This document shows, one piece after another, positions 1 through 10,215 of a stretch of DNA of 21,825 bases. The stretch is from Gemmatimonadaceae bacterium (GTDB taxonomy: Bacteria > Gemmatimonadota > Gemmatimonadetes > Gemmatimonadales > Gemmatimonadaceae): assembly GCA_025936015.1 (NCBI GenBank), contig JAICUE010000003.1, forward strand, positions 1-21,825. Reading direction: 5' to 3'. The first letter of the stretch is position 1; every line of letters begins with the position of its first letter. The notes beneath the pieces were generated by a model. That model made no database searches. It was not told where the DNA came from and saw nothing but the letters and a program-made list of their open reading frames with translations. Both the position numbers and the translations under genes were made by a program.

Positions 1-137
1 AGGAAGTCGGGTTCGCCGGCGAGCGAGATCACGACAGTGCCGCCGACGTCGCCGGTTGCGGTGTTGCCGCGCTTGTCGCCACCGCATGCGACGAGGGCAA
101 GAGCCAGAGATGCAGCGGTAAAGCGACGCGTCGTCAT
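1..137 (-). CDS. Lipoprotein N-terminus, probably ABC-transporter solute-binding protein (partial)
   Basis: Read on the minus strand from an ATG at 135-137, the first 45 codons encode a short basic start (MTTRR), a hydrophobic stretch and a lipobox LVAC, so the protein should be lipid-anchored after Sec export. Just after the anchor comes GGTVVISLAGEPDFL. The pattern of Gly-Gly, a beta strand and then GEPD is typical of mature N-termini of peptide/nickel-type (family 5) extracellular solute-binding proteins. The rest lies outside the window, so substrate and family cannot be fixed. The gene is divergent from gcvP. The lipoprotein call is strong; the transporter role is inferred from a few residues only. 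Confidence 0.6.
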   Translation of the reverse strand, partial: MTTRRFTAASLALALVACGGDKRGNTATGDVGGTVVISLAGEPDF

Positions 138-294
138 CGAGTCGGTCCGGTGGGGGCGGTGCACAAAGGAACGGTCGGGCTGATACGTGAATAACGCGCG
201 GCACGGCGGTTCGTCACGCAGCTGGGCGGCCGTCCCGCGCGGGTGCAGGTAGGACGTGGTACTCACTGCCGGTGAACCCGGCAATGCGTACCGA

Positions 295-323
295 TTGAAC
301 GAGCGGCCTGCTAAACTTAGTGA
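295..323 (+). promoter_or_regulatory. Possible gcvP promoter region (AT-richer island)
   Basis: In an otherwise very GC-rich leader, bases 294-323 are clearly richer in A and T. TTGAAC at 295-300 resembles a -35 box, and TAGTGA at 318-323 lies 17 bases further on, but is a poor -10. TAAACT at 312-317 is a better -10 but only 11 bases from TTGAAC. A start near 330 would place the transcript start at the structured leader described next. This is suggestive only. Confidence 0.25.
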
Positions 324-411
324 TCCGGACCGGAGAGACCATCGCGCCGCACTCGAACCCGCGCGCCGCGGTCCGAACCCGATCAGACAAACCGGCGCCG
401 CCCCGGGCGGC
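324..411 (+). promoter_or_regulatory. Structured leader of gcvP, possible divergent glycine-responsive element
   Basis: CGGACC (326-331) pairs perfectly with GGTCCG (370-375), enclosing GGAGAGACC (332-340). TCAGACAAACCGG follows at 383-395. A second perfect hairpin, GCCGC/GCGGC, spans 397-411, just before the ribosome-binding site GAGG (418-421). In known glycine riboswitches, a GGAGAG strand, a GCCGAAGG-type core and CTCTCAGGCAAA appear in this order upstream of gcv genes. Here the first and last are only partly matched and the core is not recognisable. A leader structure is seen; a riboswitch is speculation. Confidence 0.3.
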
Positions 412-426
412 CCTTTCGAGGCACGC

Positions 427-3314
<2,888 letters not shown>

Positions 3315-3318
<4 letters not shown>

Positions 3319-3659
3319 CGACTCGCGCCCGCGGCGCCGCGCCTGACGTGGTGGTGGGCGCGGTCGTGCTCGCGCTCGGCGTCGCGTCGGGCGCGACCGC
3401 GTGCAGCAGCCCGAATCCCGACGATTCGCCGTTCACGCGCGTCCATCACGCGGCGACGTACGCCGTGGACAGCGCGCACGCAGTGCGACTCGCCACCCGC
3501 GCGTTAGGCGACTCGCTGCCGATGCGCGTGGAGTCGATCAGCAAGGGCGCGCAGGGGTGGCAGGTGCGACTTCTTCCCACGCGCGGCGGGACGATCGGCG
3601 GCGGGATGATCTGGGTCGAGCTCGCCGACTCGTCGGCGACGGTGGTGAAGCGCTACTGA
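3315..3659 (+). CDS. Small lipoprotein of unknown function, coupled to gcvP
   Basis: 114 residues from a GTG that overlaps the gcvP stop as GTGA. The N-terminus (MTTRARG, hydrophobic VVVGAVVLALGV, then ATAC) reads as a lipoprotein signal with the anchor cysteine near residue 29. The mature part is short and has no motif I recognise; it ends in WVELADSSATVVKRY, suggesting a small beta-rich fold. An upstream ATG at 3276 in the same frame would lie entirely inside gcvP and spoil the signal sequence, so I prefer 3315. The last seven bases overlap the end of convergent gcvH. Its link to glycine cleavage is positional only. Confidence 0.6.
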
Positions 3660-4042
3660 CCGACCTGCTTCTTGTACTCGTCGGGGCCGAGTAGCGCGTC
3701 GCGATCGGCGTCCGCTTTCACGCGCAGCTTGATCATCCAGCCGTCGCCGTAGGGATCGCTGTTGACGAGCGCGGGCTCCTTGTCGAGGCGCGTGTTCACC
3801 TCGACGACCTCACCAGGGAGTGGGCAGAACAGCTCCGACACCGCCTTCACCGCTTCGACGGTGCCGAACACGTCGTGCGGGCCGAACGTGGCGCCGACCT
3901 TGGGCAGCTCGACATAGACGACGTCGCCGAGCTCTCCCTGCGCGTAGTCCGTGACGCCGATCGCCACCACGTCCGCATCGGCGGTCTTCTTCACGTACTC
4001 GTGCTCTTCGGTGTACAGCAGATCGCTCGGAATCTCGGCCAC
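3653..4042 (-). CDS. gcvH: Glycine cleavage system H protein
   Basis: 129 residues, the usual length for the family. H protein is the small carrier whose lipoyl arm shuttles the aminomethyl group from P to T protein and is reoxidised by dihydrolipoamide dehydrogenase. The family signatures are present: YTEEHEYVK near the start, GITDYAQ-like GVTDYAQGELGD at residues 29-40, and GTVEAVKAVSEL, in which Lys66 should be lipoylated. It starts with GTG, preceded by GAGG (complement of 4049-4052) at six bases. It lies 40 bases downstream of coaE on the same strand, so the two may be cotranscribed, and converges with gcvP and its small lipoprotein, overlapping the latter by seven bases. Confidence 0.96.
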   Translation of the reverse strand: MAEIPSDLLYTEEHEYVKKTADADVVAIGVTDYAQGELGDVVYVELPKVGATFGPHDVFGTVEAVKAVSELFCPLPGEVVEVNTRLDKEPALVNSDPYGDGWMIKLRVKADADRDALLGPDEYKKQVGQ

Positions 4043-4082
4043 GACGCGCCTCGTGCGGTGAGGGTGATGCTCGGCGCGAAGT

Positions 4083-4730
4083 CTACCCGTGCGGTGGCGC
4101 GAGTGTCAAGGAATCGCGATGCGCGTCGGCGTCGGCTTCCGCGGAGAGTGCGCGCCACACTTCGTCCACCCGTTGCGCGAGCGCGTCGCGCGTGCTGTCG
4201 TTGTCGATGACGAAGTCGGCGCGCGCGCGCTTGAGGTCCGCCGGCATCTGCTGCGCGATCATCGCCATCGCCTCGGTCTCGCGCAGCCCGCGGTCGCGGA
4301 CGAGACGCTCGAGTCGAAGCGGGCGCGGTGCATCGACGAGCACGATCCGGTCGAAACCATCGGCGAGATTGTTTTCGAAGAGCAGCGGGATGTCGCAGAT
4401 GACCAGCCGGTCGCCGCGCGCGCGCGCCGAGGAGAGCAGCTCGCTCCGCATGCGCTCGACGACCGGATGCACGATGGCGTTGAGCGCGCGGAGCTCCTCC
4501 GGCTGCTCGAAGACGATGCCGCGCAGGGCGCCGCGATCGAGCACGCCATCGGCCGAGAGAACGGAGCTGCCCCACCGCCTGACGATCGCGTCGTAGCCGG
4601 GAGTGCCGACGCGAACCGCGAGACGGGCGAGCACGTCGGCGTCGATCAGCGTCGCACCGCGCGCGGCGAACATCGACGCGACCGATGACTTGCCCGAGGC
4701 GATGTTGCCGGTGAGCGCGACGAGCAGCAT
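4083..4730 (-). CDS. coaE: Dephospho-CoA kinase
   Basis: 215 residues. CoaE phosphorylates the ribose 3'-hydroxyl of dephospho-CoA, the last step of coenzyme A synthesis, in the cytoplasm. The start is textbook for the family: LVALTGNIASGKSSV with a P-loop (GNIASGKS, residues 8-15), then LIDADVLAR with the substrate-binding acidic residues (D30, D32). Also present are HPVV at the start of the CoA-binding region, VICDIPLLFE, and a C-terminal DFVIDNDST. Length is normal. The C-terminus after the last helix is acidic and rather long and probably unstructured. gcvH follows 40 bases downstream. Confidence 0.95.
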   Translation of the reverse strand: MLLVALTGNIASGKSSVASMFAARGATLIDADVLARLAVRVGTPGYDAIVRRWGSSVLSADGVLDRGALRGIVFEQPEELRALNAIVHPVVERMRSELLSSARARGDRLVICDIPLLFENNLADGFDRIVLVDAPRPLRLERLVRDRGLRETEAMAMIAQQMPADLKRARADFVIDNDSTRDALAQRVDEVWRALSAEADADAHRDSLTLAPPHG

Positions 4731-4914
4731 CGTCAGCGCACTGCTCGCGGCGGTGTGCGCCGCGCGCGGCCGATTGCCAGCGGAAAAGATGGCGGTTGCA
4801 CGCGCCCAAGCTAGGGCGCGGCGCGCTGCGCTGTCAACGCGATTGTCGTGCTGTTCAGCCGAGGCCGGGTACTATCGAAAACGGTTGCGTGCGCGAATGT
4901 TGCATCGAGCTGCA

Positions 4915-5226
4915 ATGACCTCAACCCCGGTGCCGATGTTCGATCCCCGCTCTCTCGGATTCCAGAAGATTGCCGCGCTCGGTGCGCTCGGTGTCGCGGG
5001 CGGCCTCTTCCTTCTGCTCGTCGCGCTGTTCGTGGTGCTCCATCCGTACCCGCGCGGCGCGATGGATCACACGCACTACACGCTGACGCTGATGGCGTTC
5101 ACCGGGCTGCTCGGCGCGATCATCGCCGTCCACCTCGCCTTCGCGCATCAACTCTGGTACGCGCCCGTCCCCGAGGGGGGCGCCGCCGACCGTGCCTCGA
5201 ACATCAGGCGGAAGGCGCGGTCGTGA
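4915..5226 (+). CDS. Small two-helix membrane protein of unknown function
   Basis: 103 residues from ATG 4915. Residues about 17-43 (AALGALGVAGGLFLLLVALFVVL) and 56-78 (LTLMAFTGLLGAIIAVHLAFA) form two membrane helices joined by a short HPYPRGAMDHTHY loop. The loop and second helix are rich in His, Tyr and Trp (HTHY, HQLWY). The tail is basic (RRKARS). The start is uncertain: ATGs at 4897 and 4936 are in frame and no strong ribosome-binding site distinguishes them. The frame stays open further upstream, but there it would run into divergent coaE. I do not recognise the family. The gene converges on tdk across a GC hairpin. Confidence 0.6.
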   Translation: MTSTPVPMFDPRSLGFQKIAALGALGVAGGLFLLLVALFVVLHPYPRGAMDHTHYTLTLMAFTGLLGAIIAVHLAFAHQLWYAPVPEGGAADRASNIRRKARS

Positions 5227-5230
5227 CGAT

Positions 5231-5252
5231 CCGGCCGGCCCGCTGGCCGGCC
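5231..5252. terminator. GC hairpin between convergent genes
   Basis: GGCCGGCC (5233-5240) and GGCCGGCC (5245-5252) are inverted copies separated by CGCT, giving an eight-pair stem with a four-base loop. It sits exactly between the stops of two convergent genes and is followed at once by the octamer CGTTAGGC (5252-5259). There is no T-run on either side, so it is at best an atypical bidirectional terminator. In a genome this GC-rich, such hairpins can also end transcription or protect 3' ends without a T-run. Confidence 0.5.
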
Positions 5253-5260
5253 GTTAGGCA

Positions 5261-5875
5261 CTAGAGCAGCGAGCGCTGGTCCTGGTCGGCGCGCGGGCAC
5301 GAATGACAGTGCCGGCAGCGGGCCTGGTATGAGTCGCTCGCGCCGACCATGATCGTCGGCGAGTCATAACGCGCGGGCTTCCCCTCGATCAATCGCTGGT
5401 TGCGGCTCGCCGGCGAACCGCAGATCACGCAGATCGCGTGGAGCTTGTCCACCAGCTCGGCGACGGCCATCAGTTGCGGCATCGGCCCGAATGGCTCGCC
5501 GCGGAAGTCGGTGTCGGTGCCGGCGAGGATCACGCGCCGCCCGCGCCCCGCGAGCGAGCTCGCGAGCGCGACGATTCCCTCGTCGAGGAACTGCGCCTCG
5601 TCGATCGCGATGACATTCGCCGTCGGATCGACCTTGCCGGCGATCTCGGCCGAGCTATCGACCGGAATCGCCTCGACCGTGCGGCCATCGTGACTGGAGA
5701 CGGAGTAGATCCCGGCGTAGCGCTCATCGAGGTGCGACTTGAACACCTGCACCCGCTTCCGGGCGATGATCGCGCGGCGCACCCGTCGGATCAGCTCTTC
5801 ACTCTTGCCGCTGAACATCACACCGCAGACGACTTCGATCCATCCGCCGGTGCTGGTGAAGTACGTGTCGCTCAC
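5261..5875 (-). CDS. tdk: Thymidine kinase, TK1-like (type II)
   Basis: 204 residues. The enzyme phosphorylates thymidine (and deoxyuridine) to the monophosphate in the salvage route. The P-loop GVMFSGKS is at residues 18-25, the DEAQF motif with the catalytic Glu93 at 92-96, and two cysteine pairs (C149/C152 and C187/C190) form the structural zinc site of type II kinases. YDSPTIMVG holds the thymidine-binding lasso. The start is GTG, overlapping the stop of the upstream pseudo-helicase gene as GTGA, so translation is probably coupled. The C-terminus has extra His/Cys after the zinc pairs (CRHCHSC), within normal variation. Confidence 0.96.
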   Translation of the reverse strand: MSDTYFTSTGGWIEVVCGVMFSGKSEELIRRVRRAIIARKRVQVFKSHLDERYAGIYSVSSHDGRTVEAIPVDSSAEIAGKVDPTANVIAIDEAQFLDEGIVALASSLAGRGRRVILAGTDTDFRGEPFGPMPQLMAVAELVDKLHAICVICGSPASRNQRLIEGKPARYDSPTIMVGASDSYQARCRHCHSCPRADQDQRSLL

Positions 5876-7584
5876 CGGTCGCCACGCTCCTCGCGCGGGC
5901 GGCGCGGACGATCGTCGCGGTCGCGCGGCCGCTCGCTGCGAAAGCCGCCGCGCGCACCGGCATCGTCTCGCCGCGGAGGCCGGTCGCCGCGCGGGGCCCG
6001 GTCACTCCGGTCGCCGCGATCACCGCGCGGACGCGCGCTCACCCCGCGATTGCCGGCGCCACTCCGTCCCTCACGGCCGCCCTCGCGACCACCGTAGCCA
6101 CGCGCCCCGCCACGACCGCCGGCGGCGTCGCGCGGTGGCCGCTCCCGCTCGAGCCGCGCGATGACGCGACGCCCCTTGATCGAGATGCCGGTGATCTTCG
6201 CCGCCACCGCTTCCGCGTCGGCGCCGGTGATCTCGACGAGCGAGTGCGTATCGTGAATCTCGACGCGGCCGACGCTCGTGCCGGGAATCCCCGCCGTCCC
6301 GGCGATCGCGCCGACCAGGTCACCGGCGCGAACGCCATCGCGCTCCCCGACGGTGAGGAAGATCTTCACGCCCTCGCCGCCCGGTCCGCGGGAATCGCGC
6401 GGCGCGCCGCTGTCCAGGTCGCGCGACACCGCCACCCCGCCGCGCGCGCCCTCGCTGCGAATCACCGGCGCTGTCCGCGACTGTTCGAGCAGCCTGAGCG
6501 CTGCCGCGGCGATCTCGATGCCATCGTACGACTCGAGCAGCGGCTCGAGGGTCAGCAGCTCGCGGGCGGCGATTCCGCTCTCGAGGATGACGCGCAGTTC
6601 GGCGCGGACTCCCTCTTCGCGGCGCCGCGCTGCCGCCCCCGGCCCGCCTAACGTCAACGGCCCGACGCGTCCCCCTTCGGCCAGCGCCCGCACCAGCTCC
6701 ATCTGCCGCGGCTGGGCGAGGACGACGATCTGCGGCGCGCTCGGACTCGTGCCTAACGCGGCGAGCAGCTCCCGCCGGTTCGCCGGCACGTCGTAGAGAA
6801 TCGCCAGTGCGGCATCGCCTAACGGCGCATCGCGGACGACATGCACCGACGCGGTCGCGCCGCGATAGCCGAGCGCCGCGATCGCCCGCGCCGCATCCGC
6901 CTCCGACTCGGCGCTGCGGGTCCAGATGACCGCGCGAGCCGGGTCGAGCTGGTCGAGCAGCCGCCGCAGCGCCGCCATCCGGTTGGTCGCCGACACGACG
7001 GCATACTGCAGGCTGACCGGCCCCGCGCCCTCTTCGAGCGCCGGCTCCGCCGTCCGCAGCCCACGCCGTGCATAACGCTCGGCGAGCTCTCGCGCCTGCG
7101 CGCCGAGCCGCGTCGCGACCAGCGTGCGCGCCGCCTCCTTCGGGACCTCGGCCATCACCGTCTCGAGCGCCGCGGCCCCGCTGCTCCCGGCCGCGGCGAT
7201 CTCGTCCACCCACGCGAGGACGACCGCACGGAGGCTGCCCAGCTTCAGGGACGAGCCCTGGATGAGCGCCGCGATCTCCTCCGCGCCGCCGATCACCACC
7301 TGCGGCCGACGCTCGGCGAGCAGGCGGACCGCGCGCTTGACGCTCGTTGCCGGGACGATGTCCGCACCGCGCGCCGCCGCCAGCTCGCTTGCGACACCGC
7401 TCACCGTCGCCGTCGACTCCGCGTCGGGGGTGAGGACGAGGAGCTGCGTTTCGGCCAGGTTGGCGTCGAGCTTTTCCAGTGCCGGGCCGCAGAATGCGGC
7501 CACCGCCGACCAATCGTGAGGCAGGACCAGCACCGCGTGCTGGCTCCGTGCGATTCCCGTGCTTTCCTTCGCGTCCTGTTCCAC
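5872..7584 (-). CDS. DEAD-box helicase-like protein lacking catalytic motifs, with DbpA-type RNA-binding domain and Arg/Gly tail
   Basis: 570 residues. Residues 40-165 can be laid along RecA domain 1 of a DEAD-box helicase: LLVLTP resembles motif Ia, and VVIGGAEEIAALIQG resembles IVVGTPGRLLDLL. But there is no AxxGxGKT loop, DEAD is replaced by AWVDE (124-128) and SAT by VAT. Residues 190-300 resemble RecA domain 2 (AVIWTRSAESEADAARAI) without the HRxGRxGR motif. Residues 405-480 match the DbpA RNA-binding fold (DGVRAGDLVGAI, VGRVEIHDTHSLVEI). Residues 481-570 are an RGG/RDR-rich basic tail. The likely role is RNA binding, perhaps in ribosome assembly, without ATPase activity. The start is GTG with AGGA six bases upstream (complement of 7591-7594). 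It overlaps tdk by GTGA. Confidence 0.8.
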   Translation of the reverse strand: MEQDAKESTGIARSQHAVLVLPHDWSAVAAFCGPALEKLDANLAETQLLVLTPDAESTATVSGVASELAAARGADIVPATSVKRAVRLLAERRPQVVIGGAEEIAALIQGSSLKLGSLRAVVLAWVDEIAAAGSSGAAALETVMAEVPKEAARTLVATRLGAQARELAERYARRGLRTAEPALEEGAGPVSLQYAVVSATNRMAALRRLLDQLDPARAVIWTRSAESEADAARAIAALGYRGATASVHVVRDAPLGDAALAILYDVPANRRELLAALGTSPSAPQIVVLAQPRQMELVRALAEGGRVGPLTLGGPGAAARRREEGVRAELRVILESGIAARELLTLEPLLESYDGIEIAAAALRLLEQSRTAPVIRSEGARGGVAVSRDLDSGAPRDSRGPGGEGVKIFLTVGERDGVRAGDLVGAIAGTAGIPGTSVGRVEIHDTHSLVEITGADAEAVAAKITGISIKGRRVIARLERERPPRDAAGGRGGARGYGGREGGREGRSGAGNRGVSARPRGDRGDRSDRAPRGDRPPRRDDAGARGGFRSERPRDRDDRPRRPREERGDR

Positions 7585-7756
7585 GATGTGTCCTGGCGTT
7601 GTGGCGTCCTTGCCGCAGTGCTACCGTACTCCGCGAGTCTGGAAGATAGTCCGGCGACTGGCTGCCCCGCATGGGCCGGCGTCGCTTCGATCATCCGCGC
7701 GGTAGTCGGGTGGCGTATCGGCGGCGCAACATGGAAGCTTTGCTCGCCAACGAAGC

Positions 7757-7760
7757 GGAG
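7757..7760 (+). promoter_or_regulatory. Ribosome-binding site deciding the start at 7767
   Basis: GGAG six bases before ATG 7767. The same frame is open from ATGs at 7671 and 7732, but neither has a comparable site, and the added residues are an Arg-rich stretch without family character. Confidence 0.6.
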
Positions 7761-7766
7761 AACGCG

Positions 7767-8258
7767 ATGAGCATCACAGTGCAGATCGAGCCGCCGCACG
7801 GTGCGACGCCCTCGGTCTCATATCGATGGGACACGGACACCGACATCCTCAGCGCGCAGCTCGACGGTACGCCACCCGAGGGGCCAGCCGCGACCGTCGA
7901 GCTTCAGGGCCTGGACGGCTCGTGGTTGATCCTCGACGTCCGCGGTGGCCGGATCCGCGGAGTCGAGGTCGCCGTCTGGCCCGACGTGCGGAAGCTCCGC
8001 TCGCTGCAACCCCCGGCCGCCGAGCCGGGAGACCTGGTGCTTCCGGCGCGCCACGCGAGTGCGGGCGCGAGCGCGGTGGACAGCCCGCTCAGCGCGGAAG
8101 TCGATGACCCGGAGCGCGTCTTCCATTTCCGCTTCGGTCCGGGCCCGGAGCCTCGCGCGATCCGCGTGGCCAGCGACATGCTCGTCGACGTCGAGCCCTC
8201 GGGCGCCGTCGCCGGAATCTGGTTCCTCAACGTTCCCCCGTTCCCACTCGACCAGTGA
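7767..8258 (+). CDS. Unknown protein with DUF2283-like stretch
   Basis: 163 residues, cytoplasmic by appearance (no signal, no membrane segment). Near the N-terminus, VSYRWDTDTDILSAQL resembles the DUF2283 pattern (a tyrosine strand, a D-x-D turn and then a strand with Leu). A C-terminal section (DMLVDVEPSGAVAGIWFLNVP) resembles the second half of that fold. The middle is variable and acidic/proline-rich. Function is unknown for this family; the resemblance is by eye. Its stop overlaps the GTG start of the next gene as GTGA, so both are probably made together. Confidence 0.6.
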   Translation: MSITVQIEPPHGATPSVSYRWDTDTDILSAQLDGTPPEGPAATVELQGLDGSWLILDVRGGRIRGVEVAVWPDVRKLRSLQPPAAEPGDLVLPARHASAGASAVDSPLSAEVDDPERVFHFRFGPGPEPRAIRVASDMLVDVEPSGAVAGIWFLNVPPFPLDQ

Positions 8259-8533
8259 TCACCACGATCGTTCTCTGCAGCATCGAGCCGCGCCTCATCC
8301 CGCAGGCGGCGATGAAGCTCGCCGGCTGCGACGGCGTCGCCGAGGTGTATTCGGTGTCCGGTGAGTGGGACCTGGTGGTGATCGTCCGGGTCGCCGAGTA
8401 CGAGCAGATCGCCCGAGTGGTGACCGAGGTCTTTCCGACGATCCCGGGGCTGCAGAAGACCACGACCCTCACGGCGTTCCGCGCCTATTCGAAGAAGGAT
8501 CTCGAGCAGGCCTGGGACATCGGGGTGGAGTAA
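8255..8533 (+). CDS. Stand-alone Lrp/AsnC-type ligand-binding (RAM) domain protein
   Basis: 92 residues consisting only of the effector-binding domain found at the C-terminus of Lrp/AsnC regulators; there is no helix-turn-helix. The opening strand (TTIVLCSIEP), the Gly-containing turn VYSVSGEWDLVVIVRV and the strand KTTTLTAF match the alpha-beta sandwich of this family. Such stand-alone domains form oligomers and bind amino acids; they may modulate full-length Lrp proteins or enzymes. The start is GTG, overlapping the preceding stop. The C-terminal tail (DLEQAWDIGVE) extends slightly past the usual fold. The cognate ligand cannot be read from sequence. Confidence 0.85.
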   Translation: MITTIVLCSIEPRLIPQAAMKLAGCDGVAEVYSVSGEWDLVVIVRVAEYEQIARVVTEVFPTIPGLQKTTTLTAFRAYSKKDLEQAWDIGVE

Positions 8534-8535
8534 CG

Positions 8536-8620
8536 GCAGCTATCAGCCGTTAGCCGTTAGCTGTGAGGGACGGCGGTCTCCGCTGTCGCTTCCTGCTAAC
8601 GGCTAATGGCTAACGGCTGC
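8536..8620. repeat. Large imperfect inverted repeat of AGCCGTTAGC-type units
   Basis: The left arm 8536-8561 and right arm 8595-8620 are 26 bases each and match at 22 of 26 positions when one is inverted, around a 33-base loop. Each arm itself contains tandem GCTAACGGCTAA-type units. It lies between two convergent genes, so it should fold into a long hairpin in transcripts from either side and may act as terminator or 3' stabiliser. The right arm also supplies the final codons and stop of the COG3014-like lipoprotein gene. The unit looks like a dispersed extragenic palindrome, but only one instance is in this window. Confidence 0.8.
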
Positions 8621-10206
8621 ACTTGCGTGATCCCGTCATCCCAGACGCGGATCGTCGCGAAGGCGATCTTGCCGGCGACGATCTCGGTCGGGCCGATCGC
8701 GAGCCGGCGCGCCGGGGTTCCCGGACGCGCGGCGTAGTCGATCGCGAGGTCGTGTGATCCGGCGGGGAGCGTCATCCGGATGATCGAGAGCTCACCGGGC
8801 AGGAGCCGCCACTGGCGGAGGTCGGGACGCTCGGTGACGACGTTGATCGCGTTCATCCCCAGCTTCGCCATCGCGCCGGCGAAGGCGCCGTGCTTGTCCT
8901 CGGCGGTCTTCTCGGCGGTCTTGGCGAGGGCGAGCTTGATCCCGGCGCGGGCGATCCCGCGCGCGAGCGCCGCGGTGCGCTGACGGCGGAAATCATTTGC
9001 GACCGCGTTGCACAGATCCGCGGTCACGCCGAACGACTGCGTCGCCAGCGAATCGACGACGAGCGTCCCACGCCAGGGTGGATGATAGGGGCGGCGGAGG
9101 CTCGTCCACGCGACCGGCATCAGGTACGCGATCGACACGCCCGATGTCGTCGACGAATCGCCGACGGTGAAGCTCGATCCGTCGTCGTCCGAGTCGCGCC
9201 ACATGAACTGGTCGGGCTGGAGCGCGAGGAAGGCCGCGGTGCGGAGGCTGATCGCCGCCGCCGCTTCGACGGTCTGCGCCGGATCGCTGCCGAACTTGTC
9301 GAACTCCGCCTGCGTCACCGGCACGAGCAGCATGCGCGGCACGCGGTGCGCGACGTACCCGTGCTCGACGACGACGATCACTTCGCCGGTCGGCACGGTC
9401 GCCGCGACGGCCTTCGCCGCTTTTTTCGCCGTGCTGCGTGCCGTCCCCTTCGCGTCGGGAACGCGCTGCGCAGCCGCCATCTTCGATGCCGCGGCGATCG
9501 CCTTGCGCTTCGCCTCGCCGGTGAGCGGGAAGGGAAGCACCGAGTCGCCGACGAGGGCGCGGGCGACGCGGTACGACACCTCGGCGTCGGCCTTCTCTCC
9601 CGCCGCTTCGAAGGTCGCGCCGGCGAGGTAGTTGAGCACCGCGCGCGTCGGGACATCGACGGAGTCCTTTCGCGTGTCGAAGCTCTCGAGGAGGACGCTG
9701 ATCCGCCGCGCCTCGACCGCTGCCCCCATCGGGTCGCTGCGACGAAGGTAGTCGAGCATCCCGTAGTAGTTCATCATCAGCCGCTCTGTCTGCGAGGGCT
9801 CGTACGGCAGCGCGCCGTCGTTGCTCAGCAGGGCGAGCAGGTTCTTCGAAATGCTTTTCGTGAACCGGTCGTCGGCGAGCACCGCCGCCTCGTCGAGCGC
9901 GATCCCCGCGGTGTCATAGTGCCCGGCGTAGTAGAGCGTCGAGCCGCGGTACAGCGACGCGAGCAGCTCGTCGTCGGGAGCGAGCGGACCGTCGGGCGCG
10001 ACCATCGCCGCCGCGCTGTCGAATCCGCCGCCGGCCATCGACTGGCGGAGGAGCCAGTCGGATTCGGTCAGGCCGGCCCGTGCCGCTTCCGGAGGCAGGG
10101 CGACGTGCATCGCGCCGGCGGAGACGCAGCCCGCGATGCTGGTCGACAGAACGGCTGCCGCCAGCACCGCGCGCAGGTGGCGCATGGCGAACCCGCGCCC
10201 CGTCAT
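8596..10206 (-). CDS. Large COG3014-like lipoprotein
   Basis: 536 residues. The N-terminus MRHLRAVLAAAVLSTSIAGC ends in a lipobox with the anchor Cys27 counted from ATG 10206. I kept that ATG because AGGGG lies six bases upstream; a start at 10185 would also leave a good signal. Residues about 70-220 look like helical repeats. Then come GEVIVVVEHGYVAHRVPRM, ANDFRRQRTAALARGIARA and PDLRQWRLLPGEL, which resemble the uncharacterised COG3014 family usually found beside LpoB/CsgG-type lipoproteins, as here. A Lys/Ala-rich segment (TAKKAAKAVAA) sits mid-protein. The last residues QPLAISR are encoded by the inverted repeat. The likely role is in the envelope; its exact function is unknown. Confidence 0.75.
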   Translation of the reverse strand: MTGRGFAMRHLRAVLAAAVLSTSIAGCVSAGAMHVALPPEAARAGLTESDWLLRQSMAGGGFDSAAAMVAPDGPLAPDDELLASLYRGSTLYYAGHYDTAGIALDEAAVLADDRFTKSISKNLLALLSNDGALPYEPSQTERLMMNYYGMLDYLRRSDPMGAAVEARRISVLLESFDTRKDSVDVPTRAVLNYLAGATFEAAGEKADAEVSYRVARALVGDSVLPFPLTGEAKRKAIAAASKMAAAQRVPDAKGTARSTAKKAAKAVAATVPTGEVIVVVEHGYVAHRVPRMLLVPVTQAEFDKFGSDPAQTVEAAAAISLRTAAFLALQPDQFMWRDSDDDGSSFTVGDSSTTSGVSIAYLMPVAWTSLRRPYHPPWRGTLVVDSLATQSFGVTADLCNAVANDFRRQRTAALARGIARAGIKLALAKTAEKTAEDKHGAFAGAMAKLGMNAINVVTERPDLRQWRLLPGELSIIRMTLPAGSHDLAIDYAARPGTPARRLAIGPTEIVAGKIAFATIRVWDDGITQVQPLAISR

Positions 10207-10215
10207 CGACCGCCC

